From RUG626 sp051866775 (GTDB lineage Bacteria; Bacillota; Clostridia; Oscillospirales; Oscillospiraceae): a stretch of DNA of 64,000 nt. This document shows, in pieces, positions 25,271 to 33,891 of this stretch (positions within the stretch are counted from its first letter, which is position 1; each line of letters starts with the position of its first letter). Location of the stretch: contig JBJDXR010000028.1 of the NCBI GenBank assembly GCA_051866775.1, positions 1 to 64,000 of the forward strand, given 5' to 3'. The position numbers and the translations under genes are program-made. A model generated the notes under the pieces. The model did no database searches. It was given only the letters and a program-made list of their open reading frames with translations, and had not been told where the DNA came from.

Positions 25271-25891
25271 ATGGACAAAGGGGTGATTTTCACGAGATCG
25301 ATCAGGAGCAAAAAAATATTGATCCCCCTGCTTTCTCTGTGCGTACTGGCTATATTCATTTGCACATACTTTGTGACGACGCGCAGGCCGAAATATACGG
25401 CCACCGGCCATGCCGAGATCACAGTTCAGGATTACGGCACCATAACGATCGACCTGTGCGGAAAGGAGGCGCCGAAAACGGTAGACCACTTTATATCTCT
25501 TGCGGAAAGCGGCTTTTACGACGGGCTTACCTTCTACCGGGTGATCGACGGATTCATGATCCAGGGAGGCGACCCTGACGAAGCCGGCGGCAACAGCACA
25601 GACGCGTCTGCCGGGGAATTAACCGTCAGCAGTGCGGAGGGCCGGCTTTCCCACCTTCGGGGCGCGGTCGCGGCGGCTCATGGTGTCGACGACGACCATC
25701 CCTTGTCCCAATTTTTTATTGTTCAGGAGGACAGCACTTATTTAGACGGAAGCTACGCTGTCTTTGGTTATGTGACAAGTGGGATGGATGTTGTGGACGA
25801 GATCTGTGCCGACGCCATGCCCATCGACCATAACGGTACACTATCCCAAAATGAGCAGCCGGTGATTATTTCTGTCCGCATTTATAATTAG
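25271..25891 (+). CDS. Membrane-anchored cyclophilin-type peptidyl-prolyl isomerase
   Basis: A 206-residue protein. The N-terminus has an RSIRSKK basic patch and a membrane anchor (about 16-34, ILIPLLSLCVLAIFICTYFV). The catalytic domain (about 47-206) includes FYRVIDGFMIQGGDP and SQFFIVQEDSTYLDGSYAVFGYV. It should fold proline-containing proteins outside the membrane. The ribosome site is weak for the ATG at 25271, and a GTG four codons on is an alternative. It precedes the VTC-DUF4956-CotH operon and shares its putative regulatory repeat. Confidence 0.88.
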   Translation: MDKGVIFTRSIRSKKILIPLLSLCVLAIFICTYFVTTRRPKYTATGHAEITVQDYGTITIDLCGKEAPKTVDHFISLAESGFYDGLTFYRVIDGFMIQGGDPDEAGGNSTDASAGELTVSSAEGRLSHLRGAVAAAHGVDDDHPLSQFFIVQEDSTYLDGSYAVFGYVTSGMDVVDEICADAMPIDHNGTLSQNEQPVIISVRIYN

Positions 25892-25924
25892 CCAAACCTA
25901 AAAAACAGATTGTTTACAAATATT

Positions 25925-25963
25925 TTCAGCTTCATTTCAGCCGCCTATTGTAAAATTTATAAA
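25925..25963 (+). promoter_or_regulatory. Response-regulator box and promoter of the VTC-DUF4956-CotH operon
   Basis: TTCAGC (25925-25930) and TTCAGC (25936-25941) are spaced 11 bp, with a degenerate third repeat (TTACAA, 25914) also in phase. TAAAAT (25951-25956) or TATAAA (25958-25963) can serve as the -10 element. Confidence 0.6.
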
Positions 25964-26006
25964 ATCCGCATGGAAAATACACTGTCATTTACAGGGAGGT
26001 GATCTT

Positions 26007-26675
26007 ATGGCCTATCGTCACGAGTTTAAACACGAGATCTCATACATGGATCTGCTAATTCTCCGGCAGCGGCTGCGGGCAGTAGCCAATCCGGACTGCC
26101 ATACCATTGACGGAAGGTACTTTATACGAAGTCTTTATTTTGATACGCCCTCAGACAAAGCCCTTCGGGAGAAGCTGGATGGCGTCAGCCGCCGGGAAAA
26201 ATTCCGCATCCGGTACTACAATAGCGACATTTCCCTTATTCACCTGGAGAAGAAAAGCAAGCTGTGCGGGCTGGAAAGCAAGCAGACTGTCCAGCTCTCC
26301 TCCTTTGAAGCACAGGCCATAGTAGACGGATATCTGGACTGGATGATAGACAGCGAATCGCCTCTCATCCGGGAGCTTTACTCCAAAATGCAGAGCCAGC
26401 GGCTCGCGCCAAAAACCATCGTGGACTATACCCGGGAGCCTTTTGTCTTCTCTCCCGGAAATGTCCGCGTGACTCTGGACTATGATATCCGCACCGGACT
26501 GAGCTGCACGGATTTTCTCAAGCCCTGCGTGACCATTCCGGCAGGCGGCGCACCGATCATTCTGGAGGTAAAATGGGACGCCTTCCTCCCCGACATCATC
26601 CGGGACGCGATCCAGCTGGAGGGCTGCCGCACCGGGGCATTCTCCAAATATGCCCAGTGCCGTATTTACGGCTGA
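26007..26675 (+). CDS. VTC-domain polyphosphate polymerase-like protein
   Basis: A 222-residue protein starting MAYRHEFKHEISYMDLLILRQRL. The RHEFKH start, YFIRSLYFDTPSD, REKFRIRYY, LEKKSK and ILEVKWDAFLP segments carry the basic and acidic residues that line the polyphosphate tunnel of VTC4-type polymerases. The family makes polyphosphate from ATP. In bacteria the stand-alone VTC domain commonly sits with DUF4956 and CotH, as here. AGGGAGGTG precedes the ATG. Confidence 0.93.
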   Translation: MAYRHEFKHEISYMDLLILRQRLRAVANPDCHTIDGRYFIRSLYFDTPSDKALREKLDGVSRREKFRIRYYNSDISLIHLEKKSKLCGLESKQTVQLSSFEAQAIVDGYLDWMIDSESPLIRELYSKMQSQRLAPKTIVDYTREPFVFSPGNVRVTLDYDIRTGLSCTDFLKPCVTIPAGGAPIILEVKWDAFLPDIIRDAIQLEGCRTGAFSKYAQCRIYG

Positions 26676-26696
26676 AAAACGAAAGGAGCCTGTTTT

Positions 26697-27368
26697 ATGA
26701 CTTTTAAAGATATTTTCAAGTCCAGCTTTCTGGAGAATGTGACCAGCGTCAGCCTCCTGGATATGGCGCTGGCACTGGTCCTTGCCTTTGGTATCGGCCT
26801 GTTCATTTTTCTTGTCTATAAAAAGACGTACCAGGGCGTGATGTACTCCTCCAGCTTCGGCGTCACACTTATAGCCCTGACCATGATAACCACCGTGGTC
26901 ATTCTGGCGGTCACCAGCAATGTGGTGCTGTCTCTGGGCATGGTGGGCGCCCTGTCCATCGTCCGTTTCCGTACCGCCATCAAGGAGCCGCTGGATATCG
27001 CTTTCCTGTTCTGGTCCATTGCCGTGGGCATCGTGCTGGCGGCGGGGCTGATCCCTCTGGCGGTTATCGGCAGCGTGGTCATCGGCGTGATTTTGCTTGT
27101 GTTCGTCAACAAAAAGAGTCACTCTAATCCGTATATCGTGGTGCTGCAGTGTGATGATCACGATTCCGAAGTCCGGGCAAAAGAATATCTGGATACCCAG
27201 ACCCGGCGTTGCGTGGTCAAAAGCAAATCCGCCCGGATGGGCGCCATCGAGCTGAATCTGGAGGTCCGCCTTAAGAATGACAACACCGATTTTGTCAACA
27301 TTCTCTCTGAGATGGACGGCGTCAGCAGTGCGGTCATGGTCAGCTACAACGGAGACTATATGGGGTAA
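26697..27368 (+). CDS. DUF4956 membrane protein
   Basis: A 223-residue protein with four to five membrane segments in its first 145 residues (LLDMALALVLAFGIGLFIFLV, VTLIALTMITTVVILAVTSNVVL, AFLFWSIAVGIVLAAGLIPLAV) and a soluble ACT-like C-terminus (SNPYIVVLQCDDHDSEVRAK). SLGMVGALSIVRFRTAIKEP is the DUF4956 signature. It lies 21 bp after the VTC gene and 12 bp before CotH, on one transcript. Probably the membrane partner of the polyphosphate system. Confidence 0.92.
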   Translation: MTFKDIFKSSFLENVTSVSLLDMALALVLAFGIGLFIFLVYKKTYQGVMYSSSFGVTLIALTMITTVVILAVTSNVVLSLGMVGALSIVRFRTAIKEPLDIAFLFWSIAVGIVLAAGLIPLAVIGSVVIGVILLVFVNKKSHSNPYIVVLQCDDHDSEVRAKEYLDTQTRRCVVKSKSARMGAIELNLEVRLKNDNTDFVNILSEMDGVSSAVMVSYNGDYMG

Positions 27369-27380
27369 GGAGGACCGCCC

Positions 27381-29270
27381 ATGTCAACGCACAAACACAT
27401 TGACCGTATCTGCGTTGCCGCCGTTATCCTGTCCCTGCTTCTTACAATCCTGTTTATGAACGGCGAGGCACTGGGGCTTCAGTCCTCCGGCAAAGTCACC
27501 GGCTACGAAAACCGGCTGTTCGACATCTCAACCGTTCACACCATCGACATCGTTATGGACGACTGGGACAGCTTTATTGAGACCTGCGAGAGCGAGGAGT
27601 ACAGTATATGTACCGTTGTGATCGATGGAGAAAGCTGCAAGAACGTCGGCATCCGGGGAAAAGGCAACACCTCCCTAAGCTCCGTGTCCAGTATGGGCAG
27701 CGACCGATACAGTTTTAAGATCGAGTTCGACCACTACGACAGCACCAAAAGCTATCACGGTCTGGACAAACTCAGCCTGAACAATATCATTCAGGATAAC
27801 ACCTACATGAAGGACTATCTGACTTACCGGATGATGTACGAATTCGGCGTGGACGCCCCTCTGTGCAACTTTGTCTATATCACCGTCAACGGCGAGGACT
27901 GGGGGCTGTATCTGGCGGTGGAGGGTGTCGAGGAGGCCTTTTTGCAGCGCAATTACGGCAGCGGCTACGGGGAGCTGTACAAGCCCGATTCCACAAGCTT
28001 CGGCGGCGGCAGGGGCAACGGCATGAATTTTGATATGGAGGATTTCAGTGACCAAGCCGAAAATTCAAACGACGGCAGTACCGATCTCCGCGGCGGCTGG
28101 GAAAACAGCTTTGTCTCCGGGGAGATGTCCGGCGGCGGCTCGGGCTACGGAAGTTCCTCAGATGTAAAGCTGCAGTACATCGATGATGATCCGTACAGCT
28201 ACGCAAACATCTTTGGCAACGCCAAGACCGATGTGTCCGAAGCGGATAAGCAGCGGCTTATCGCCTCCCTGAAGTCCCTGTCAGCATATGAAGATCTTGA
28301 GCGCGTTCTCAACATCGACGAGGTGCTGCGTTATTTCGTCGTCCACAATTTTGTCGTCAACGGCGACAGCTACACCGGCAGCATGATCCACAACTATTAC
28401 CTGTACGAAGAAGACGGCAGGCTCTCCATGATCCCCTGGGACTATAACCTGGCCTTCGGCACCTTTTCCGGCGGCAATGCAACAGCTTCCGTAAACGACG
28501 CCATTGACGATGTGCTCACAGACCGGCCCATGCAGGCGTGGATATTCTCCGATGAGACCTACACCCAGATGTACCATGAGCTGTATCAGGAGTTTCTGGA
28601 TTCCGTGGACATCTCCGGTATCATAGAAGAAGCATATACGCTGATTGCCCCGTATGTGGAAAAGGACCCCAGCAAGTTCTGCACCTATGAGGAATTTGAG
28701 TCCGGCGTTGAGGCTCTGCTCTCCTTCTGCCGGCTGCGGAGTGAGAGCGTGCAGGGACAGCTGGATGGCTCTATCCCCTCCACCAGTGAGGGGCAGAATT
28801 CCGACAGCAGTTCCCTTGTGAACGCGGATGATCTGAGCCTGTCCGCCATGGGGACGATGAATTCCAACGGCTTTGGCGGAAGCCCCGGCAGCTTTGGCGG
28901 AGAACGCGGGCGGGAAATGGCCTCAATGGATCCACAAGGCGATCAGGCTCAGCAGGAAGTGTTGGATGCCTTCGGCGCTCAGGCGGGACAGCCGGAGGAG
29001 CCGTCCTCCGGGCCGTCCGGGACAGAGCGGCCGTCCGGGGAAATGAAGCTACCGGAAGGCGCCGACCCATCCTCTATGGCTGACGGCAGCGGCCCGGACG
29101 CGGCCTCAGGCAATATGCCCGGCGGTCAGAGAATGAGTCAGGAGGAGTCGACAAATTCCGACGGTCAGGCGGTCTCCGACTCATCGTCAGGTCCCGCCCC
29201 AGTCCTTTTAGGAATTTCCATGCTGTTTTTGATCGGCGGGCTTGTTTTTGCCCTAAAATGCAAAAGATAA
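27381..29270 (+). CDS. CotH-kinase family protein, membrane-anchored
   Basis: A 629-residue exported protein. An N-terminal membrane segment (about 13-30), then the CotH domain: VGIRGKGNTS, YRMMYEFGVDAPLCNFVYITVNGEDWGLYL (kinase-like lysine strand), RYFVVHNFVVNGDSYTGSM and SMIPWDYNLAFGTF (metal-binding Asp). CotH proteins phosphorylate secreted proteins such as spore coat CotB; inserts at about 210-260 are Gly-rich. The C-terminal region (about 480-605) is low-complexity Gly/Ser/Pro, ending in a membrane segment (about 606-625) and basic tail. Its co-occurrence with VTC and DUF4956 is a known conserved grouping. Confidence 0.92.
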   Translation: MSTHKHIDRICVAAVILSLLLTILFMNGEALGLQSSGKVTGYENRLFDISTVHTIDIVMDDWDSFIETCESEEYSICTVVIDGESCKNVGIRGKGNTSLSSVSSMGSDRYSFKIEFDHYDSTKSYHGLDKLSLNNIIQDNTYMKDYLTYRMMYEFGVDAPLCNFVYITVNGEDWGLYLAVEGVEEAFLQRNYGSGYGELYKPDSTSFGGGRGNGMNFDMEDFSDQAENSNDGSTDLRGGWENSFVSGEMSGGGSGYGSSSDVKLQYIDDDPYSYANIFGNAKTDVSEADKQRLIASLKSLSAYEDLERVLNIDEVLRYFVVHNFVVNGDSYTGSMIHNYYLYEEDGRLSMIPWDYNLAFGTFSGGNATASVNDAIDDVLTDRPMQAWIFSDETYTQMYHELYQEFLDSVDISGIIEEAYTLIAPYVEKDPSKFCTYEEFESGVEALLSFCRLRSESVQGQLDGSIPSTSEGQNSDSSSLVNADDLSLSAMGTMNSNGFGGSPGSFGGERGREMASMDPQGDQAQQEVLDAFGAQAGQPEEPSSGPSGTERPSGEMKLPEGADPSSMADGSGPDAASGNMPGGQRMSQEESTNSDGQAVSDSSSGPAPVLLGISMLFLIGGLVFALKCKR

Positions 29271-29364
29271 AGGCCATGGTGCCGTCAAGGGCAGAGTATT
29301 CCCTCACCGAGCCCGCCTGCAGCTTGAAGCTTCGCTGACTAAATTGAGCATTGGAATACAAAAA

Positions 29365-29402
29365 TAAACAGCGGGGCGGCCGTTTGGCCGCCCCGCTGTT
29401 TC
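29365..29402. terminator. Bidirectional terminator
   Basis: AACAGCGGGGCGGCC-GTTT-GGCCGCCCCGCTGTT is a perfect GC-rich hairpin with flanking A and T residues between the CotH gene and the convergent small gene. Confidence 0.9.
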
Positions 29403-29406
29403 CGTA

Positions 29407-29697
29407 TTATACAAGCTGCCCCGGCAGCTTCATCTTCTCCTTCGGTGGAAATCCCCTATCAAACATCTCAACCTCTTGTTCATCCACAAAATAACCTTCA
29501 GGCGTATGGTATACCCCCGCAATGCCATTGAGATACCCTTCCGTCAATTCCTTTAGAAGAAAGTACGGAACAACTGCTTCCCTTGGCTCGGCATAATAAT
29601 GGATACCTTTTGTGTCGGCAGCCACAAATCCGGTCACAGGATGATTGCAGCACCGCGGCAAAATATACACAAGCGCCAAAATAAACAAGCTGTTCAT
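29407..29697 (-). CDS. Small hypothetical protein
   Basis: A 96-residue frame reading MNSLFILALVYILPRCCNHP and ending in EKMKLPGQLV. The C-terminal 65 residues (HYYAEPREAVVPYFLLKELTEGYL, GIAGVYHTPEGYFVDEQEVEMFD) look like real protein. The N-terminus is hydrophobic but has no good ribosome site, so the gene may be truncated. No family recognised. A possible TfoX relic lies just beyond on the other strand, so this spot has probably been rearranged. Confidence 0.4.
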   Translation of the reverse strand: MNSLFILALVYILPRCCNHPVTGFVAADTKGIHYYAEPREAVVPYFLLKELTEGYLNGIAGVYHTPEGYFVDEQEVEMFDRGFPPKEKMKLPGQLV

Positions 29698-29750
29698 GCG
29701 GGGATTTTTCTGCTATACTGACAGCAGATGTATGACCTTGTGCTGACGGG

Positions 29751-29813
29751 ATGGTAACCACGGCAACAACAGTCGATTACATTGAATTTGTCTGTGAACA
29801 GATCCGCGGCGCC
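29751..29813 (+). pseudogene. Possible TfoX-type N-terminal relic
   Basis: ATTVDYIEFVCEQIRGA resembles the first helix of TfoX/Sxy N-terminal-domain proteins (DYIEFVxEQI). The frame then diverges into sequence with no TfoX features and runs into the next gene. No ribosome site is visible. Confidence 0.35.
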
Positions 29814-29930
29814 TATCACTGGATCCGCCCGCATTTATATATCCATAGTGTTTTTCATAACGAAGCACATCATTTTAAATATCTTGAGCAATATAAGAAA
29901 AACGAGGCTTTAAAGGAGGATAAGACGGAC

Positions 29931-31127
29931 ATGGATTTAAAAATGATTCAGGATGAAGCAGAACGGCTCAGCGCGGAAATAACCGCCGACCGCAGAACAC
30001 TGCACAAATATCCCGAGGTGGGCGCATGCCTTCCAAGGACAAAGGAATATGTAAAAAATACTCTTTCAAAATTGGGATACGAGCCTGCGGAGCTTTGTGA
30101 AAGCGGCATAGTCGCCTCGATCACCGGAGAGGACACCGGCAGGTGCATCCTGCTGCGGGCGGACATGGATGCCCTTAAAATCACAGAGCAGGCCGAGGTC
30201 GGCTTCAGATCCGAAAACGGGAATATGCACGCCTGCGGGCACGATATGCACACGTCAATGCTGCTGGGCGCGGCAAGGCTTCTGCAAAAATACAGAGGGG
30301 ATTTAAAGGGCACGGTCAAGCTGGTGTTTCAGCCGGATGAAGAGGGCTTTACCGGGGCAAAGTCAATGCTGGCCTCCGGTGTTCTGAAAGACCCCGCTCC
30401 ACAGGCGGCTATGGCGCTCCACGTAAATTCCGGGACCCCATCAGGCCTTGTACTGTGCGGCAGCGGAACATTTATGGCGGGCTGTACGCTGTTCCGCATC
30501 ACCGTGCGCGGCGTGGGCTGTCATGGTGCCATGCCTGAGACGGGCGTCGATCCCATCAACATCGCCGCGCATATATTCCTTGCAGTCCAGGAGATAACCT
30601 CCCGGGAGATCTCCGCGAAATGCCCCGCCGTTGTCACAATCGGAAAGTTCAGCGGCGGTCAGGCTCCCAATATCATACCTCAGGAGGCAGTGCTCGAGGG
30701 CACCATCCGGACCTTTGACCGCGAGCTTTCAGCGCAGATATTCAGCCGCATCAAAAAAATTGCCGAGAGCACGGCAGAGGCCTTCCGCGGAAGCGTTTCC
30801 GTTGATGAGATCTCCTCCGCGCCTCCGCTTATAAACGATCCGGAGCTTACAGAGCAAATGGCGCGCTTTGTCGGGGAGCTGTTTGGGGAGAAAGCCGTCT
30901 ATCGCATGGGTGAGGGCGGCATGGGCTCTGAGGATTTCGCCTCCTATACCTACGAACTGCCCTGTACGTATCTGCTGCTGGGTGCCGGGACAAAGGAGGA
31001 AAATCCGCTATACGGAAAGCCTATGCACAACGAAAAGGTCGTATTCAACGAGGATATACTGACAAAGGGCGCGGCCATGTACGCCTACTGTGCAATACGG
31101 TGGCTGGGTTCCGGGCAGGAGACATAA
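29931..31127 (+). CDS. M20-family amidohydrolase
   Basis: A 398-residue zinc peptidase of the M20D type (N-acyl-amino-acid or indole-acetyl amidohydrolase-like). Metal and catalytic motifs are LLRADMDAL, HACGHDMHTSM (Cys/His), FQPDEEG, the dimerisation segment GVGCHGAMPETGVDPI and the late GGMGSEDFASY. The start at 29931 has AAAGGAGG nearby; the open frame upstream contains the TfoX relic. It should hydrolyse N-acyl or N-benzoyl amino acids in the cytosol. Convergent with the Nudix gene, 22 bp away. Confidence 0.93.
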   Translation: MDLKMIQDEAERLSAEITADRRTLHKYPEVGACLPRTKEYVKNTLSKLGYEPAELCESGIVASITGEDTGRCILLRADMDALKITEQAEVGFRSENGNMHACGHDMHTSMLLGAARLLQKYRGDLKGTVKLVFQPDEEGFTGAKSMLASGVLKDPAPQAAMALHVNSGTPSGLVLCGSGTFMAGCTLFRITVRGVGCHGAMPETGVDPINIAAHIFLAVQEITSREISAKCPAVVTIGKFSGGQAPNIIPQEAVLEGTIRTFDRELSAQIFSRIKKIAESTAEAFRGSVSVDEISSAPPLINDPELTEQMARFVGELFGEKAVYRMGEGGMGSEDFASYTYELPCTYLLLGAGTKEENPLYGKPMHNEKVVFNEDILTKGAAMYAYCAIRWLGSGQET

Positions 31128-31149
31128 CGCTTCGGTAATCCGAGCAGGC

Positions 31150-31587
31150 TTACGTCACTTCACCGCAGGCAGCGCACCGCTCAATAATCTTCTTCAATAT
31201 ATCCTCGTCCGCCGGGCAGAAATCGTACTCTGGGATCTGGCTCACTGTTATCCAACGGATATCATTGTGCTCCAGCTTCCGGGGTACGCCCTTTTTTACT
31301 GCCGCGTTAAACAGTGTGAGGTGGACCCTCATATCCGGGTAATCGTATATCACTTCCATGAACACCTCACCAACGGATACCTCGACGGCAAGCTCCTCCA
31401 TACATTCACGCCGGAGCGCCTGCTCCCGTGTCTCTCCCGGCTCCACCTTTCCGCCGGCAAACTCCCAGAGCATCCCCCGTGCCTTATGAGCAGGGCGCTG
31501 GCAAATCATGAACCTGTCCCCATCCCATATAAGTGCCGCCACCACCTGGGTGGCGGCATTGTCCTCAGTCTCGCCTAAACAGCTCAT
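31150..31587 (-). CDS. Nudix hydrolase, MutT type
   Basis: A 145-residue enzyme with the complete Nudix box GGKVEPGETREQALRRECMEEL (about 45-66), including the REUxEE metal ligands. The N-terminus VVAALIWDGDRFMICQRP is typical of MutT/NudG (8-oxo-dGTP or CTP pyrophosphohydrolase). AGGA precedes the ATG. Single gene. Confidence 0.92.
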   Translation of the reverse strand: MSCLGETEDNAATQVVAALIWDGDRFMICQRPAHKARGMLWEFAGGKVEPGETREQALRRECMEELAVEVSVGEVFMEVIYDYPDMRVHLTLFNAAVKKGVPRKLEHNDIRWITVSQIPEYDFCPADEDILKKIIERCAACGEVT

Positions 31588-31765
31588 AAAAGCATCCTCC
31601 CACAGCAGACTTCAATTTCTGCAAAATCAACTATATTCAGTATACAGCTCCGGTCCCTTAAATTCAATCGTGCTTTTCTCCCTGAAGATCCACGATGAAT
31701 AAAGCCGTCTGCCTAAAAGATTCCCCAGAAATTTCAGTATCTGCGGTTTTTTAAGTGTTAATACT

Positions 31766-31794
31766 CTTTTTAATCGGAAGAATTGTGATACAAT
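31766..31794 (+). promoter_or_regulatory. Extended -10 promoter
   Basis: TGA-TACAAT (31786-31794) is an extended -10 element, with a T-rich but weak -35. It lies about 40 bp before the small acidic protein gene and may drive that gene and the two after it. Confidence 0.5.
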
Positions 31795-31834
31795 AAGCAG
31801 AAGAAAGAAAGTATTTTCGTTGGGGGACAGGTTT

Positions 31835-32068
31835 ATGGCTGATATTATTCAATTTGATGGATTTTCACAGGAACCTGACATATACGGCATGAGCAGTTCT
31901 CAGCTCAGCGCATACCTTGCGGATATAAGGGATGAGATTGCGCGGCTGGACGAGCAGGAGCCGGAGGATATGTTAAGCGATGAGTACGAGGAATGGGGCG
32001 ACCGCCACGAGGAACTGGAGGATCTGGCCGACGAGATCCTTGACCTTCTGGATGGCATGGACGACTGA
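31835..32068 (+). CDS. Small acidic hypothetical protein
   Basis: A 77-residue, very acidic, helical protein (MADIIQFDGFSQEPDIYG, then LSAYLADIRDEIARLDEQEPEDML and EELEDLADEILDLLDGMDD). The C-terminal half looks like a coiled coil. A G-rich GGGGGACAGG stretch precedes the ATG. Common in Oscillospiraceae-type genomes as an uncharacterised ORF; function unknown. Confidence 0.75.
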   Translation: MADIIQFDGFSQEPDIYGMSSSQLSAYLADIRDEIARLDEQEPEDMLSDEYEEWGDRHEELEDLADEILDLLDGMDD

Positions 32069-32131
32069 GCCGCGTTCTAAGCTCTTATAAATAACGGGAT
32101 ATAAAACCCGCAAAAAACGAAGGAGGCACAT

Positions 32132-32572
32132 ATGCGCATACTAATTGATGCGGACGGCTGTCCCGTGGTGGATGCCGCCGTCTCCGCAGCAAAGACACAC
32201 AGCGCAGAGTGTCTCATTCTCTGCGACACCTCCCACGTCTTTGATAAGCCCGGAGCCGTAACCATGACTTTTTCAAAGGGCGCGGACAGTGTGGACTTCG
32301 CTCTTGTGAATCTTCTGCAGCCGGGGGATATTGTGATAACCCAGGACTACGGTCTCGCGGCTATGTGCCTTGTAAGGCACGCCAGAGTCATAAATCAGGA
32401 TGGTTTCGAGTACACCGGCGACAACATAGACAGCATGCTTCTCGCCCGCCACACGGCGAGGAAAATACGCACCTCCGGCGGGAGGCTTCGCGGGAACCGC
32501 AAGAGGACTCCCGAGCAGGACACAGCCTTTGAGGCGGCTCTGACGGCGATCCTCGAAGGCACGACGGTCTAA
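32132..32572 (+). CDS. YaiI/YqxD family protein (DUF188)
   Basis: A 146-residue PIN-like fold protein. MRILIDADGCPVVDAAVSAA, GADSVDFALVNLLQPGDIVITQDYGLAAM and the NIDSMLLARHTARKIRTSGGR tail with GNRKRTPEQD are the DUF188 hallmarks. The acidic residues suggest nuclease ancestry, but activity is unproven. AAGGAGG precedes the ATG; 10 bp separate it from the exonuclease gene. Confidence 0.93.
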   Translation: MRILIDADGCPVVDAAVSAAKTHSAECLILCDTSHVFDKPGAVTMTFSKGADSVDFALVNLLQPGDIVITQDYGLAAMCLVRHARVINQDGFEYTGDNIDSMLLARHTARKIRTSGGRLRGNRKRTPEQDTAFEAALTAILEGTTV

Positions 32573-32582
32573 GGAGGCCGGT

Positions 32583-33137
32583 ATGGACAAATTTATAGTT
32601 TTTGACACGGAGACGCCCAACTGGCGCAACGACAGGATGTGCTCCATCGGCATAAGCACGGTGGAGGACGGCCATATAACAGGCGAGCGCTATGAGCTTA
32701 TCGATCCTGAGGAGGAGTTTGCCGATTTTAATATGCAGCTTCACGGGATAACTCCGGAGCTGGTGGCCGGAAAGCCCCGCTTTTCGGATATCTGGCCGGA
32801 GCTTCGCCCCATATGTGAAGGCGGAATCCTCGTTGCCCATAACGCGCCGTTTGACATGGCGGTGCTGGCAAAGTGCCTGGGCCACTACCGTATCAGCTGG
32901 AAGCCGAATGTCACATACGCATGTACCTGCCGCATGGGCAGAATATGTATCCCCGGCTCCCCAAACCACAAGCTCGATACCCTGTGCAGAAGGCTGGGCA
33001 TAGAGCTTTGCCACCATAACGCCGCCAGTGACAGCAGGGCCTGTGCCGAGCTTTTGATCTACTATCTGGAGCACGGGCTTGACGTGAGCCGCTTTTACCG
33101 TACATACGATCTTCAGTACCGGCGTACCTTACGATGA
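32583..33137 (+). CDS. DnaQ-type 3'-5' exonuclease
   Basis: A 184-residue DEDDh exonuclease. Exo I is VFDTETPNW, Exo II VAHNAPFDMAVL, Exo III HHNAASDSRACAELL; HGITPEL is the usual segment after Exo I. No other polymerase domain is attached, so it is a stand-alone epsilon-like or oligoribonuclease-type enzyme. Follows the YaiI-like gene with AAGGAGG. Confidence 0.93.
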   Translation: MDKFIVFDTETPNWRNDRMCSIGISTVEDGHITGERYELIDPEEEFADFNMQLHGITPELVAGKPRFSDIWPELRPICEGGILVAHNAPFDMAVLAKCLGHYRISWKPNVTYACTCRMGRICIPGSPNHKLDTLCRRLGIELCHHNAASDSRACAELLIYYLEHGLDVSRFYRTYDLQYRRTLR

Positions 33138-33139
33138 AA

Positions 33140-33176
33140 AAACGTCCCCTGAGCCGCAAAGCAGCAGGGGACGTTT
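33140..33176. terminator. Bidirectional terminator
   Basis: AAACGTCCCCTG pairs with CAGGGGACGTTT over a 12-base loop between convergent genes. Confidence 0.75.
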
Positions 33177-33186
33177 ATCTGCTCTA

Positions 33187-33891
33187 TTATGAAAACAGCG
33201 TATCCAGAAAAGCCTCCCACTCCTCGGGATTGTCCACAAAGTATTTCGGACACTCCTTTCCGGTGACGTCGTAGTGACGTATTATGTCGCCACGCTCAAG
33301 GTCATATGTATCAATGATCCAATTCAAGAGCCGCGTGAGCGATTCCAGGGTCTCCTCCGAAAACTCGCCGCTGTCATCCTGATGGCAGCACTCTATTGAT
33401 ATGCTGTCGTCGTTGCGCCGGTTTGAGCAATAGGCTATCTCGTCAAGGGGTACACACTGTATCACCGTGCCGTCTATCCCGATCACAAAGTGGCTGCTGG
33501 CGTAGGTCTCATGGGTCTGGGCCAGATTCGCAAAATAGCTTCGGTTCTGCTCAGCGGTGGTACCGGGATTTCCCGTATAGTGTACCACAACGCCGTTTAC
33601 TTTTTTCAGCTCCGTGCCGGGGCGTGAGTAGTCATTGACCGGCAGCAGGTCTTCGACCACCCAGTCCGGCACCTGAACCTGACCCATCTCAACCTGAACC
33701 GCCTTTCCCCCATCAGGTATAAGGCTTACCACTATAACGATCATTATCAGCAGCGCAAGCAAAGCCCCGCCTACGATAAGCATATGCTTCCTTCTGCGTC
33801 TGCGCAGGCGCCTTCTTCTCTCAGCCCTGCGGCGCCTAAGCTCCTCCTCAGGGCTGTATATGCTGCTGCCCCGTCTTTCTGTTGTGCCCAT
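33187..33891 (-). CDS. Membrane-anchored N-acetylmuramoyl-L-alanine amidase (Amidase_2)
   Basis: A 234-residue type II membrane protein. A long Arg-rich cytoplasmic stretch (about 19-35) precedes the anchor (about 38-58). The amidase domain (about 95-234) has the zinc ligands in VVVHYTGNPG, IIRHYDVTGKECPKYF and the central SSHFVIGIDGTVIQCVPLDEIAYCSN. It cleaves the sugar-peptide bond of peptidoglycan outside the membrane. Single gene divergent from feoAB. Confidence 0.93.
   Translation of the reverse strand: MGTTERRGSSIYSPEEELRRRRAERRRRLRRRRRKHMLIVGGALLALLIMIVIVVSLIPDGGKAVQVEMGQVQVPDWVVEDLLPVNDYSRPGTELKKVNGVVVHYTGNPGTTAEQNRSYFANLAQTHETYASSHFVIGIDGTVIQCVPLDEIAYCSNRRNDDSISIECCHQDDSGEFSEETLESLTRLLNWIIDTYDLERGDIIRHYDVTGKECPKYFVDNPEEWEAFLDTLFS

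Noticed and set aside
29498..29761. An 87-codon minus-strand frame overlapping the small hypothetical gene
   Set aside because: It is cysteine- and serine-rich without pattern, and the other frame is more protein-like.
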